From the NCBI RefSeq assembly GCF_038397775.1, contig NZ_CP151650.1:5580001-5644000 (forward strand): 64,000 bases of DNA. Direction: 5' to 3'. Numbering within the stretch: position 1 is the stretch's first letter; every line of letters begins with the position of its first letter. Below are positions 30,939 through 41,305 of this stretch, one piece after another. The stretch comes from Pseudomonas sp. RC10 (lineage in GTDB: Bacteria > Pseudomonadota > Gammaproteobacteria > Pseudomonadales > Pseudomonadaceae). The translations under genes were made by a program, and so were the position numbers. The notes beneath the pieces were generated by a model. That model searched no databases. It saw nothing but the letters and a program-made list of their open reading frames with translations, and was not told the origin of the DNA.

Positions 30939-30953
30939 ATTCGCTCCCACAGG
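30860..30953. repeat. REPIN, family A, overlapping a coding 3' end
   Basis: Arms CCTATGGGAGCGAATTCATT (from 30860) and AATCGCGAATAAATTCGCTC (about 30927-30946). The symporter frame reads through the left arm and loop and stops at the TAA inside the right arm (30936-30938). Confidence 0.85.
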
Positions 30954-30993
30954 ATTTTGGTCAATCTATCAGGCAGTTTTCCAGAGGCTGACC

Positions 30994-32592
30994 TCAGCCC
31001 TTGGACGACAACAGCTTCTCGAAAGCCCGATCCAGATTGCCTTCCGCCTGAGTCAGCTTGTCCCGACGCTCACGCAGCCAGGTCTGATCGCCTTCCAGAT
31101 TTTTGTGCGCCTCCGCCAGCATGCGCTTGACCTCTTCCGGTTGCGGGCCGCCGGTGCCCTTGCGGGTCTTGACCATGTTTTCCGGTGACAACGACCCGCG
31201 GAAAGTCGCTTCATCCAACGGCAGAGTGTTCGGTTTCCACTGGTACTTGTCGGCGGCTTTGGTGTAGAGCTTCTGCGCGTCGGCGTACGGGAAGGTCTTT
31301 GATGTCAGCCCCTGATCGCGAGCCTGTTCGACGATCAGCGAAGCGAAGCTGTGGCCGATTCGAAACGGTACTTTCTGCGTGCGCTCCAGCGTGTCCGCAA
31401 GCTCCATGGAGGTAGTCCATTCGTTCTCCAGTTCTTCCCGCGCGCGCTGCGGATTGACCTGCAAAGCATCGAGCACGGCGTCCATCGCACCGAACATATC
31501 CTTGGTCGAATCAAAAACGCCCAGCGAGTCGAACGCAAACTTGTAGTCGGTCATGCCGGTGGTGACGTTATGGGCGCGCAAGGTCACGGTCTGTGCCAGG
31601 CCTACCACATCGGACGCCGTTTCACGCGCACGCATCAGAAGACCCGGATTGCGCTTCTGCGGCATGGCACTGCTGGTGTAGGTCTTTTCCTCGTCCAGCA
31701 ACAACCAAGGACGAATCTGGTGATATTGGGTGTGAATGTCGCCGATCAGCGCACCGATCCGAATCGCGGATGACGAGGCCACGTTGGCCGCTTCGATGGG
31801 AATGTCGTAGGTGGAAACCTGGCTGGAATCCAGCGAGTTTTCACGCACCCCGTCGAAACCCAGCAGCTCGGCCATACGCTCGCGATTCAGTGGATAGGCT
31901 GAGTTGGCCAGTACCGCCGTGCCCATCGGGCTCTGGTTCAGGCGCTGGTACAGCTCGCGAATTCGCTGGCCGTCACGGTCGAACGCCGCTTCGTACGCCA
32001 ACAGGTAATGCGCGTAGGTGATCGGCATCGCCTGCACGCCGTTGGTGTAGGCCGGAATCAGGGTGTCAATGTTCTTGTCTGCCAGATCCAGCAAACGCTT
32101 GCGGGTAGCGTTCAGGGCTTCGCTGTAAGCAAGGACGTCGGAGCGCAATTTCGCCAGGCGATACGTGGCGAGCATGTCCTGACGGCTGCGGCCGGAGTGG
32201 ATCAGCGAGGCTTCCGGCCCAATCTTGTCGGTCATGATTTCTTCAAGCTGAAGCACGTCGCTGGGCCGTTTGCCGTTGGGCTGATCGGCCTGGTCGATGG
32301 CGTAACGCACCCCCGTGGCGATCTTCTGGCCCATTTCCGGCTTCACGATGCCCTCTTCGGTCAGCATGACAATAGAGGCCTTGTTGATCCGGTTCAGCCA
32401 GGAAAACTGGCTTTCGGTCTTGCTGCCTTTTGTCTTCGACTTGTCGACCGTCGCGCCGATTTTCGCGGCCTGGGCGGCGCATTCTTCAGTGGTTTTGCAG
32501 GGCAAGTCAGCCGTGTTGGCGGCGTACGCGCCATAACTGTTGAACAGGGCAAACGCGACAGCCAGGTGGATAAGCGTCTTTCTTGTGGGCAT
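30994..32592 (-). CDS. Exported argininosuccinate-lyase-family enzyme
   Basis: 532 residues, longer than cytosolic ArgH (about 460). A Sec signal peptide (AVAFALFNSYGAYAA, cleavage near 25) predicts a periplasmic location, followed by a cysteine pair C32/C38. ASL signatures are present: HSGRSRQDM (132-140; ArgH has HTGRSRNDQ), QAMPITYAHYLLAY with the catalytic-base His at 195, and the serine loop SSAMPQKRNP (307-316). The arginine-side segment after NSLD differs (SSQVSTYDIPIE against SDRDF-type), so the substrate may not be argininosuccinate. The family releases fumarate by beta-elimination. Next to an OprD porin and a DAACS symporter. Confidence 0.82.
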   Translation of the reverse strand: MPTRKTLIHLAVAFALFNSYGAYAANTADLPCKTTEECAAQAAKIGATVDKSKTKGSKTESQFSWLNRINKASIVMLTEEGIVKPEMGQKIATGVRYAIDQADQPNGKRPSDVLQLEEIMTDKIGPEASLIHSGRSRQDMLATYRLAKLRSDVLAYSEALNATRKRLLDLADKNIDTLIPAYTNGVQAMPITYAHYLLAYEAAFDRDGQRIRELYQRLNQSPMGTAVLANSAYPLNRERMAELLGFDGVRENSLDSSQVSTYDIPIEAANVASSSAIRIGALIGDIHTQYHQIRPWLLLDEEKTYTSSAMPQKRNPGLLMRARETASDVVGLAQTVTLRAHNVTTGMTDYKFAFDSLGVFDSTKDMFGAMDAVLDALQVNPQRAREELENEWTTSMELADTLERTQKVPFRIGHSFASLIVEQARDQGLTSKTFPYADAQKLYTKAADKYQWKPNTLPLDEATFRGSLSPENMVKTRKGTGGPQPEEVKRMLAEAHKNLEGDQTWLRERRDKLTQAEGNLDRAFEKLLSSKG

Positions 32593-32658
32593 TTCAGGCT
32601 CCAGTGCGGCGAGGGCCGGGGGTGAGCGTTGTCGGGATGTTGCTGAAAGCGTTGAGAC

Positions 32659-33903
32659 TCAGAGCAGCGGCAGCGTGTAGCTGACGATCACGCGGTTCTG
32701 ATCAATGTTGTTGCCGCCGTTGCTGCGGTAGCTGCCGTTGCGCCACTTCAATTCGAGATTCTTTAATGCGCCGCTCTGGAACACGTAGGCGATGTCGGTA
32801 TTGCGCTCCCATTCGGTGCCTTCCTTGTTGCCACGCGCGAAGTTGTCGCCCTGCAGATAGCGGGTCATGAAGGTCAGGCCCGGCAGGCCGACGGTGGCGA
32901 AGTTGTAGTCGTATCGGGCTTGCCAGGAGCGCTCTTCGGGATTGGCGAAATCCGGGGAAATCATCACGTAGTTGACGAGGAACGAATCAGTGCCTGCCAG
33001 GTGAGGGAAGCCGGTGTCGCCGCTCATCTTTTGATAGGCGAGGCCAAAACCATGGCCGCCGATGTTGTAGGTGAACCGTGCGCCAATGGCCGTGTTATCG
33101 ACGTTGGTATTACCGTCCTTCAGCGAGCGCGCGTAACGCAGGTCGCTCTTGATCGACTGCGAATCACTCAGCGGAAAACTGTGCAGCAGCGTGACGATGT
33201 GCTGCTTGTAATTGTTCTCAAGGCCGCCGTAGTTGTAGGACGTGGTCAACCCCTTGGTCCAGTTGTAACTGGCGCTGGCAAAGTCGAACTTGTCGCTTGG
33301 ACGGCCGCCCTTGATGCCCTTGGCTTCGGCGACGATGTCTTCGTGACCACTGTCATTGCGCTCGGTGTTACTGGTCAGACGCCCGACGTTCAGGGTCATG
33401 TCGGTGAAGTCTTTGGAGGTGACCTGTGCGCCACGGAAGGTTTGCGGCAGCAGACGTCCATCGTTAGGAACGACCGTTGGCAGTTTGGGAATCAGGGTGC
33501 CGACGCGCAGCACGCTCTTGGAGATTCGCGCCTTGGCCGTCACACCGGAACGGCCGTAATCATCGGGCGCTTTTTCATCTCCCACCGGCAATAAACCGGT
33601 GTTGCGGCGGTCAGGGCCAGAGTCGAGTTTCAAGCCAAACAGCCCTATGGCATCGACGCCAAAACCGACCGGCCCGTCAGTGAATCCAGATTCAAAGTTG
33701 AGAATCAGGCCTTGGGCCCATTCGTCGCGCTTGGATTGGTTCGCGCCTTCCTGACGGAAATCGCTGTTGAAGTAGAAGTTGCGAAATTCAAGATCGGCTT
33801 TGCTGTCTTCGAAGAAATCAGCTTCGGCGAAACCTGGGAAGGCCAGGCTCAATCCGAGGGCGGCAGCCGACGTGAGGCTGAGAGATACAGGGCTTTTTTG
33901 CAT
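32659..33903 (-). CDS. OprD-family outer-membrane porin
   Basis: 414 residues from ATG 33903 (MQKSPVSLSLTSAAALGLSL), behind GGGAA. Signal peptide to about residue 26, then an 18-strand barrel pattern opening with ADFFEDSKADLEFRNFYFNS, a hallmark of OprD/OpdK proteins, and ending in an aromatic-poor VSYTLPLL. These porins take up basic amino acids or carboxylates. It lies 66 bases upstream of the exported lyase on the same strand and probably forms an operon with it, so it may admit that enzyme's substrate. Confidence 0.9.
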   Translation of the reverse strand: MQKSPVSLSLTSAAALGLSLAFPGFAEADFFEDSKADLEFRNFYFNSDFRQEGANQSKRDEWAQGLILNFESGFTDGPVGFGVDAIGLFGLKLDSGPDRRNTGLLPVGDEKAPDDYGRSGVTAKARISKSVLRVGTLIPKLPTVVPNDGRLLPQTFRGAQVTSKDFTDMTLNVGRLTSNTERNDSGHEDIVAEAKGIKGGRPSDKFDFASASYNWTKGLTTSYNYGGLENNYKQHIVTLLHSFPLSDSQSIKSDLRYARSLKDGNTNVDNTAIGARFTYNIGGHGFGLAYQKMSGDTGFPHLAGTDSFLVNYVMISPDFANPEERSWQARYDYNFATVGLPGLTFMTRYLQGDNFARGNKEGTEWERNTDIAYVFQSGALKNLELKWRNGSYRSNGGNNIDQNRVIVSYTLPLL

Positions 33904-34095
33904 TTTTATTCCCGCATGGCATAGCTGGTTTTTATTAGAGTTGTTCAGGTGAGCCGAGAAATTCGAGCGTTGCTCGGTCACGCCGAAGAGCTTACGCGGC
34001 GGGTCTGGCGATTAAAAATATATAGTTACTACCTACTCAAGACTTTGTAGATATGAACTTTGCTGTAGCAGCACGCAAGCACCCATCAATACGAA

Positions 34096-34186
34096 CCTAG
34101 AGGAGTCAGCTTCCTCGCGATCAGCATTTCAGCCGAAGCAGATCATCGGCCTAACCCCCTTATCGCGAGCAAGCTCACTCCTACAA
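34096..34186. repeat. REPIN, family B (one degenerate arm)
   Basis: The left arm CCTAGAGGAGTCAGCTTCCT (from 34096) is diverged; the right arm TATCGCGAGCAAGCTCACTC (34161-34180) is intact. The 33904-34262 interval otherwise holds the porin promoter region and a terminator. Confidence 0.75.
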
Positions 34187-34216
34187 TCCCTGCGTGACGC
34201 GAAAAAAAATGCAAAA

Positions 34217-34244
34217 AAAACGCCCCTGCGAGAGGGGCGTTTTT
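34217..34244 (-). terminator. Terminator of the glycine-zipper gene
   Basis: AAAACGCCCCT GCGAG AGGGGCGTTTT hairpin with a minus-strand T-run, 18 bases after the stop at 34263. Confidence 0.88.
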
Positions 34245-34262
34245 CGTGAAGTTCAACAAGAC

Positions 34263-34811
34263 TTACTGCTGACCCGCCTGACTCAACTCCAACTGACCGT
34301 CTTTGTTCACCGGAATCTGACTGCCCGGATCGCGGTCCATACGCACCTGACCGACTTTGTCGTTCAGCTTATATTTCACGTTGTAGCCCACGACCTTGTC
34401 GCTGATGTCGTTGACCGTATTGCAACGAGTTTGAGTGGTGGTGTAAGTGTCGCGGTTCTGCATGCCTTCCTGAACCTTGTTACCCGCGTAGCCACCACCG
34501 ACGGCACCTGCGACGGTAGCGACTTTCTTGCCGGTCCCGCCACCGATCTGGTTACCGAGCAGGCCACCTGCCAAGGCTCCCACGACCGTACCGACGATCT
34601 GATGCTGGTCCTTGACCGGTGCGCGGTGCGTGACCGCGACGTCCTTGCACACTTCACGAGGGGTCTTGATCTGTTCTTTGACAGGCTCGACGGCGAGTAC
34701 ATCGGCATACTCAGGGCCGTTGTTTTTAACGAGGCTGTAGGTGGCCAAAGCACCACCGGCAGTCACACCGACAGCACCCAACACCGCACCAACAAGCAAC
34801 GATTTGTTCAC
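34263..34811 (-). CDS. Glycine-zipper 2TM (17 kDa antigen/SlyB-like) envelope protein
   Basis: 182 residues from a GTG at 34811, five bases after AGGAGG. An N-terminal membrane segment (LLVGAVLGAVGVTAGGALAT) is followed by the glycine-zipper pair GTVVGALAGGLLGNQIGGGT and VATVAGAVGGGYAGNKVQEG (about 75-115), and a soluble C-terminal domain with one Cys. Family members sit in the cell envelope and are often stress-linked. No lipobox is evident. It forms its own unit between two terminators. Confidence 0.85.
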   Translation of the reverse strand: MNKSLLVGAVLGAVGVTAGGALATYSLVKNNGPEYADVLAVEPVKEQIKTPREVCKDVAVTHRAPVKDQHQIVGTVVGALAGGLLGNQIGGGTGKKVATVAGAVGGGYAGNKVQEGMQNRDTYTTTQTRCNTVNDISDKVVGYNVKYKLNDKVGQVRMDRDPGSQIPVNKDGQLELSQAGQQ

Positions 34812-34872
34812 GTGAACCTCCTGACCATATTCAGCGCAATTGCTCGCGCTACTCCCAGCCTTGGAGCATGAA

Positions 34873-34902
34873 AAAAGGCGCGAGTTCACACTCGCGCCTT
34901 TT
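34873..34902 (-). terminator. Terminator of the tgt-yajC-secDF operon
   Basis: AAAAGGCGCGAG TTCACA CTCGCGCCTTTT, a perfect twelve-pair stem, 27 bases past the secF stop. Confidence 0.9.
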
Positions 34903-34929
34903 AACGTGATGACCGGTCAGGAAAAATCG

Positions 34930-35841
34930 TCAGGGACGATCGTCGACCTTTTCTGCAGTCACGGGTGGCAGCAGGTCTTCGGAACGCAGGTTCAGCCAGA
35001 TCAGCACCACGTTGGCGATGTAGATCGACGAATACGTACCCGCCAGGACACCGATGAACAGCGCTACGGAGAAACCGTGCAGGCTGTCGCCACCGAAGAT
35101 CCACAACGCAACGATTGCCAGCAGCGTGGAGATCGACGTCGCCATGGTCCGCAGCAGGGTCTGAGTGGTCGAGATGTTGATGTTCTCGATCAGCGAAGCC
35201 TTGCGCAGCAGACGGAAGTTCTCGCGAACCCGGTCGAATACGACGATGGTGTCGTTAAGCGAGTAACCGATGATCGCCAAAACGGCGGCCAGTACGGTCA
35301 GGTCGAACGTCACCTGGAAGAACGACAGGATACCCATCGTCACTACCACGTCATGGATCAGCGAAACGATGGCACCGACCGCAAATTTCCACTGGAAGCG
35401 GAAGGCCAGGTAAATCAGAACGCCGCCCAGTGCCAGCAACATGCCGATGCCGCCCTGGTCGCGCAGCTCTTCACCCACTTGCGGACCGACGAATTCGACG
35501 CGTTTGACCGTAACCGGATTGTCCGCGCCGGTCTTGCGCAGCGCCTGGGCTACTTGCGCACCCAGTTGCGGATCTTCACCCGGCATGCGCACCAGCAGGT
35601 CGGTGGTGGCACCGAAGCTCTGAACGATAGCTTCGTGATACCCCGAAGAAGCCAGTTCTTCGCGCACCTTGCCGAGATCGGCCGGGTGCTCGTAAGTCAG
35701 CTCGATCAGCGTACCGCCGGTGAAGTCCAGCCCAAAGTTGAGCCCTTTATGAAACCAGCTGAACAACGCCAGAATCGTCAGGAGCATGGTGATGCCGAAC
35801 GCAATGTTGCGAACGCCCATGAAGTTGATCGTACGTTTCAT
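34930..35841 (-). CDS. secF: Protein translocase subunit SecF
   Basis: 303 residues. Six membrane segments in the RND-like SecF pattern, with FGLDFTGGTLIELTY early and GYSLNDTIVVFDRVREN in TM4. With SecD and YajC it uses the proton gradient to aid late steps of Sec export. It starts nine bases after secD. Confidence 0.97.
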   Translation of the reverse strand: MKRTINFMGVRNIAFGITMLLTILALFSWFHKGLNFGLDFTGGTLIELTYEHPADLGKVREELASSGYHEAIVQSFGATTDLLVRMPGEDPQLGAQVAQALRKTGADNPVTVKRVEFVGPQVGEELRDQGGIGMLLALGGVLIYLAFRFQWKFAVGAIVSLIHDVVVTMGILSFFQVTFDLTVLAAVLAIIGYSLNDTIVVFDRVRENFRLLRKASLIENINISTTQTLLRTMATSISTLLAIVALWIFGGDSLHGFSVALFIGVLAGTYSSIYIANVVLIWLNLRSEDLLPPVTAEKVDDRP

Positions 35842-35850
35842 GTCAGCCCC

Positions 35851-37719
35851 TTAAATCCACAGCTTCTTGACGTCACGGCCGCCATAAATCAGGTTGACCA
35901 TTGCGCGGGTCACCATGATGGCAGTGAACATCGAGGTAAAGATCCCGAGGGACATGGTCACGGCGAAACCTTTGACCGGCCCTGTGCCCATGGCATACAG
36001 GATGCCGCCGACCAGAAGCGATGTCAGGTTGGCGTCGAGAATCGCGGTGTAGGCGCGGTCGAAACCTTCGTTGATCGCACGCTGCACGCTCATGCCGTTG
36101 GCCAGTTCCTCGCGAATCCGCGAGAAGATCAGCACGTTGGCGTCCACCGCCATACCCATGGTCAACACGATACCGGCGATGCCTGGCAGGGTCAGCGTTG
36201 CACCCAGCAGCGACATCAATGCCAGCAGCATGACCATGTTGAAGGCCAGTGCAACGGTCGCGATCAGGCCGAAGAAACGGTAGATGGCGATGATGAACAA
36301 CGAAACGAACAGCATGCCCCACAGAGAAGCGTCGATACCTTTGGTGATGTTGTCAGCACCCAGGCTTGGACCGATTGTGCGCTCTTCAGCGAAGTACATC
36401 GGCGCGGCCAGACCACCGGCACGCAGCAGCAGCGCGAGTTCGGACGACTCACCCTGGCCGTTCAGGCCGGTGATGCGGAACTGGCTGCCCAACGGCGACT
36501 GGATGGTCGCCAGGCTGATGATCTTCTTGTCTTCCTTGAAGGTCTGAACCGGAACGTCTTTCTCGACGCCGTCCACAACCTGCTTGGTGTAGGTGGTCTG
36601 CGGACGCTGTTCGATGAAGATCACCGCCATGCTGCGACCGACGTTGGCGCGGGTCGCGCGGCTCATCAGATCGCCACCGTGACCGTCCAGCTTGATATTC
36701 ACTTGCGGACGACCGTGTTCATCGAAGCCCGCCTTGGCGTCGGTCACCTGGTCACCGGTGATGATCAGGCCACGCTCAACCGGAGCAGCCGGACGACCGC
36801 CCTCGCGGAATTCGAACATTTCGGTGGTGGCCTTGGTGTCATCCGGGCCTGCGCCCAGACGGAACTCAAGGTTGGCGGTCTTGCCGAGAATACGTTTGGC
36901 TTCGGCGGTGTCCTGCACGCCTGGCAACTCGACCACGATGCGGTTGGCACCCTGACGCTGAACCAGTGGCTCAGCCACACCCAGCTCGTTGACGCGGTTA
37001 CGTACCGTGGTCAAGTTCTGCTTGATGGAGTATTCGCGGATCTCGGCGACCTTGGCCTGGGTCATGGCCAGACGCAGGATCGGCATCTCGCCACGGTCAG
37101 TCGTGGTGATGTCGAAATCGCTGTAATCCTTGCGGATCAGGGCACGGGCCTGTTCGCGGGAATCGGTGTCACTGAAGCCAAGTTGAATGGCGTTGCCATC
37201 CTGCGGCAGGCTGCGATAGCGCAGTTTTTCCTTGCGCAGCAGGCTCTTCACTTCGCCTTCATAGACGTTCAGACGGGCGCTCAGAGCCTTGTCCATGTCG
37301 ACTTCGAGCAGGAAGTGCACACCGCCGGAGAGGTCGAGGCCCAGTTTCATCGGGGTGGCGCCAATACCGCGCAGCCACTTCGGCGTGGTCTGTGCCAGGT
37401 TCAACGCAACGACGTAGTCGTCACCCAGCGCCTTGCGCGCGACATCCTTGGCGGGCAGCTGGTCTTCCTGTTTGGTCAGACGCAACAAACCGCCCTTGCC
37501 ATTCTCGGCAAGAGACGCGCCCTTGACCGCGATGCCAGCATCGGTAAGCGCCTTGCTTACGCGATCCAGATCAGCCTGATTGACCTGCAACGCAGTGCTT
37601 GCGCCGCTGACCTGAATAGCCGGGTCATCAGGGTAGAGATTGGGTGCGGAATAAATAAAGCCGATCGCCAGCACTGCCAGGATCAGGATGTATTTCCACA
37701 GAGGGTATTTGTTCAACAT
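35851..37719 (-). CDS. secD: Protein translocase subunit SecD
   Basis: 622 residues from ATG 37719, after AGGCGGCGTG. First membrane segment at residues 7-26, then a large periplasmic region (LGLDLSGGVHFLLEVDMDKA, P1 head) and five C-terminal membrane segments with GMAVDANVLIFSRIREEL. Partner of SecF. The order yajC-secD-secF is standard. A hairpin at 37741-37759 lies between yajC and secD. Confidence 0.97.
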   Translation of the reverse strand: MLNKYPLWKYILILAVLAIGFIYSAPNLYPDDPAIQVSGASTALQVNQADLDRVSKALTDAGIAVKGASLAENGKGGLLRLTKQEDQLPAKDVARKALGDDYVVALNLAQTTPKWLRGIGATPMKLGLDLSGGVHFLLEVDMDKALSARLNVYEGEVKSLLRKEKLRYRSLPQDGNAIQLGFSDTDSREQARALIRKDYSDFDITTTDRGEMPILRLAMTQAKVAEIREYSIKQNLTTVRNRVNELGVAEPLVQRQGANRIVVELPGVQDTAEAKRILGKTANLEFRLGAGPDDTKATTEMFEFREGGRPAAPVERGLIITGDQVTDAKAGFDEHGRPQVNIKLDGHGGDLMSRATRANVGRSMAVIFIEQRPQTTYTKQVVDGVEKDVPVQTFKEDKKIISLATIQSPLGSQFRITGLNGQGESSELALLLRAGGLAAPMYFAEERTIGPSLGADNITKGIDASLWGMLFVSLFIIAIYRFFGLIATVALAFNMVMLLALMSLLGATLTLPGIAGIVLTMGMAVDANVLIFSRIREELANGMSVQRAINEGFDRAYTAILDANLTSLLVGGILYAMGTGPVKGFAVTMSLGIFTSMFTAIMVTRAMVNLIYGGRDVKKLWI

Positions 37720-37740
37720 CACGCCGCCTGCTTATAACGC

Positions 37741-37759
37741 GGGGCGCCTTGCGCGCCCC
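37741..37759 (-). other. Intercistronic hairpin between yajC and secD
   Basis: GGGGCGC CTTGC GCGCCCC, a stable stem without a T-run. More likely an RNA stability or partial attenuation element than a full terminator, since secDF should be expressed with yajC. Confidence 0.45.
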
Positions 37760-37781
37760 GTCGATTGGTAAAAGACTGGAA

Positions 37782-38120
37782 TCAGATGGCTTTCAGAGTG
37801 CCTTTAGGCAGGGTGGCAGCGATGGCGCCCTTCTGGATCTTCAGCTCTACGGTGTCGGACACTTCGATGACCACGAAGTCGTCGGTTACTTTGTTGATCT
37901 TGCCCGCGATACCACCGGAAGTGACGACTTCGTCGCCCTTCTGCAGGTTGCCCAGCAGATTCTTCTGTTCTTTGGCGCGTTTGGCCTGCGGGCGCCAGAT
38001 CATCAGGTAGAAGATGACCAGAAAGCCGACCAGGAAGATCCACTCAAAACCCGAACCCGCAGGACCCGCAGCAGCAGGTGCGCCCGCGTCAGCCATGGCG
38101 TTGGAAATGAAAAAGCTCAT
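37782..38120 (-). CDS. yajC: Preprotein translocase accessory subunit YajC
   Basis: 112 residues from ATG 38120. One membrane segment (WIFLVGFLVIFYLMIW, about 27-43) followed by a basic stretch (RPQAKRAKEQKN) and a small cytoplasmic domain (GDEVVTSGGIAGKINKV). It binds SecDF. It lies 56 bases after tgt. Confidence 0.96.
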   Translation of the reverse strand: MSFFISNAMADAGAPAAAGPAGSGFEWIFLVGFLVIFYLMIWRPQAKRAKEQKNLLGNLQKGDEVVTSGGIAGKINKVTDDFVVIEVSDTVELKIQKGAIAATLPKGTLKAI

Positions 38121-38176
38121 TAAACACTCCAGTTGCATATTTTTAATAATAGGAAGCGGTAAGACCGGCTGTCATT

Positions 38177-40371
<2,195 letters not shown>

Positions 40372-40479
40372 GATGGGGTTCGTCTAGCAGGGCCGGGAAG
40401 TTTAGCCGAAAACCTGAAAATTGACTATGAAACATGATTGACCAACGGTAGGCACGTCTCTATACTTCGCCGCCATTGA

Positions 40480-40564
40480 GCCCTGATGGCGGAATTGGTA
40501 GACGCGGCGGATTCAAAATCCGTTTTCGAAAGGAGTGGGAGTTCGAGTCTCCCTCGGGGCACCA
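40480..40564 (+). tRNA. tRNA-Leu (anticodon CAA)
   Basis: 85 bases, CCA included. The acceptor GCCCTGA pairs with TCGGGGC, then A and CCA at the 3' end. The anticodon arm is GCGGA TTCAAAA TCCGT with CAA at 40514-40516, and there is the long variable arm of class II tRNAs and the T-loop GTTCGAGTC. It reads UUG. Its last 23 bases are repeated with one base missing at 46583-46604, marking it as the insertion point of an island. Confidence 0.95.
40542..40564 (+). repeat. Left attachment repeat (tRNA-Leu 3' end)
   Basis: The last 23 bases of the tRNA (TTCGAGTCTCCCTCGGGGCA then CCA) recur at 46583-46604 with one G fewer. Together they bracket about 6 kb of atypical DNA. Confidence 0.75.
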
Positions 40565-40574
40565 GCACAATGAG

Positions 40575-40603
40575 AAAGGCCTTGATTATCAAGGCCTTTT
40601 TTT
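40575..40603 (+). terminator. Terminator of tRNA-Leu
   Basis: AAAGGCCTTGA TTA TCAAGGCCTTT followed by TTTT, starting 11 bases after the tRNA. Confidence 0.9.
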
Positions 40604-40639
40604 CGTCTGGCGTAATCCTGGCGTAGTGAGGCGGTATCA

Positions 40640-41254
40640 ATGCAGCAAGGAAGTAGCTTACCGTTAGCTCGTTGCCCACATTGCAACGTCGCAAAACCTC
40701 ACTTGAGCAGCTTGGGCAGCGCGACCACTTCCGACGATCGGGGGGGAGAGGAACGTCACTGGCGCATGTACGGCTGCAGCATCTGTGGCGGTGTTACTTT
40801 GGCTGTCTGTGCTGTAGGAAAGAACCAGCGTGGCTTCGATATTCAGCGGGATATCACTCACATATGGCCGGCCTCCCAGCAGGTAAACGAAGCGGTTCCG
40901 GAGCGGGCCCGTAGTTTCTTAGAACAGGCAATTGCCAGTGTCCACGCTCCGGCTGGGGCAGTAATGCTTACTGCTTCCTCGGTTGACGCCATGCTTAAGG
41001 AGAAAGGGCTCAAAGATGGAAATCTTTATAAGCGAATAGATACGGCTGCGGCCCAGCATCTCATAACTACCGAAATGGCCACATGGGCTCATGAGATACG
41101 TCTTGACGCAAATGACCAGCGCCATGCCGACGAAGACGCAGCTCTTCCCGATGAAGCTGACGCAAGAAAGGCAATTGAGTTCGCTACTGCGCTGGCTCAA
41201 TTCCTCTTCGTGCTACCAGCTCGAGTCGCGCGAGGGCGGGGGCATAGTGGCTAG
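40640..41254 (+). CDS. Zinc-ribbon DUF4145-like protein
   Basis: 204 residues from ATG 40640, behind GAGG. The N-terminus has a CPHC (12-15) and CSIC (46-49) pair, a likely zinc ribbon. The middle and C-terminus fit DUF4145: LEQAIASVHAPAGAVMLTAS, a lone LYKRI helix and WAHEIRLDANDQRHADEDA. DUF4145 domains occur beside restriction and other defence genes, but the molecular role is unknown. First gene of the island, directly after the tRNA-Leu terminator. Confidence 0.7.
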   Translation: MQQGSSLPLARCPHCNVAKPHLSSLGSATTSDDRGGEERHWRMYGCSICGGVTLAVCAVGKNQRGFDIQRDITHIWPASQQVNEAVPERARSFLEQAIASVHAPAGAVMLTASSVDAMLKEKGLKDGNLYKRIDTAAAQHLITTEMATWAHEIRLDANDQRHADEDAALPDEADARKAIEFATALAQFLFVLPARVARGRGHSG

Positions 41255-41258
41255 GGAA

Positions 41259-41305
41259 AGCTTTCCAAGCTGATGACGAGGGTTCGATTCCCTTCACCCG
41301 CTCCA
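41259..41305 (+). other. 3' fragment of tRNA-Gly (TCC): probable relic attachment site
   Basis: 47 bases matching a Pseudomonas-type tRNA-Gly(TCC) from the anticodon arm (AGCTTTCCAAGCTGATGACG) through the T-arm (GGGTTCGATTCCC) to the acceptor end CACCCGCTCCA. The 5' half of the tRNA is absent. Such 3' halves are left by integrases that use tRNA genes, so this looks like an attachment site carried from another locus. Confidence 0.75.

Noticed and set aside
34840..37737. 965-codon plus-strand open frame
   Set aside because: Runs antisense through secF and secD and reflects their GC-rich codon pattern; composition is Gln/His/Arg-heavy with no domain.
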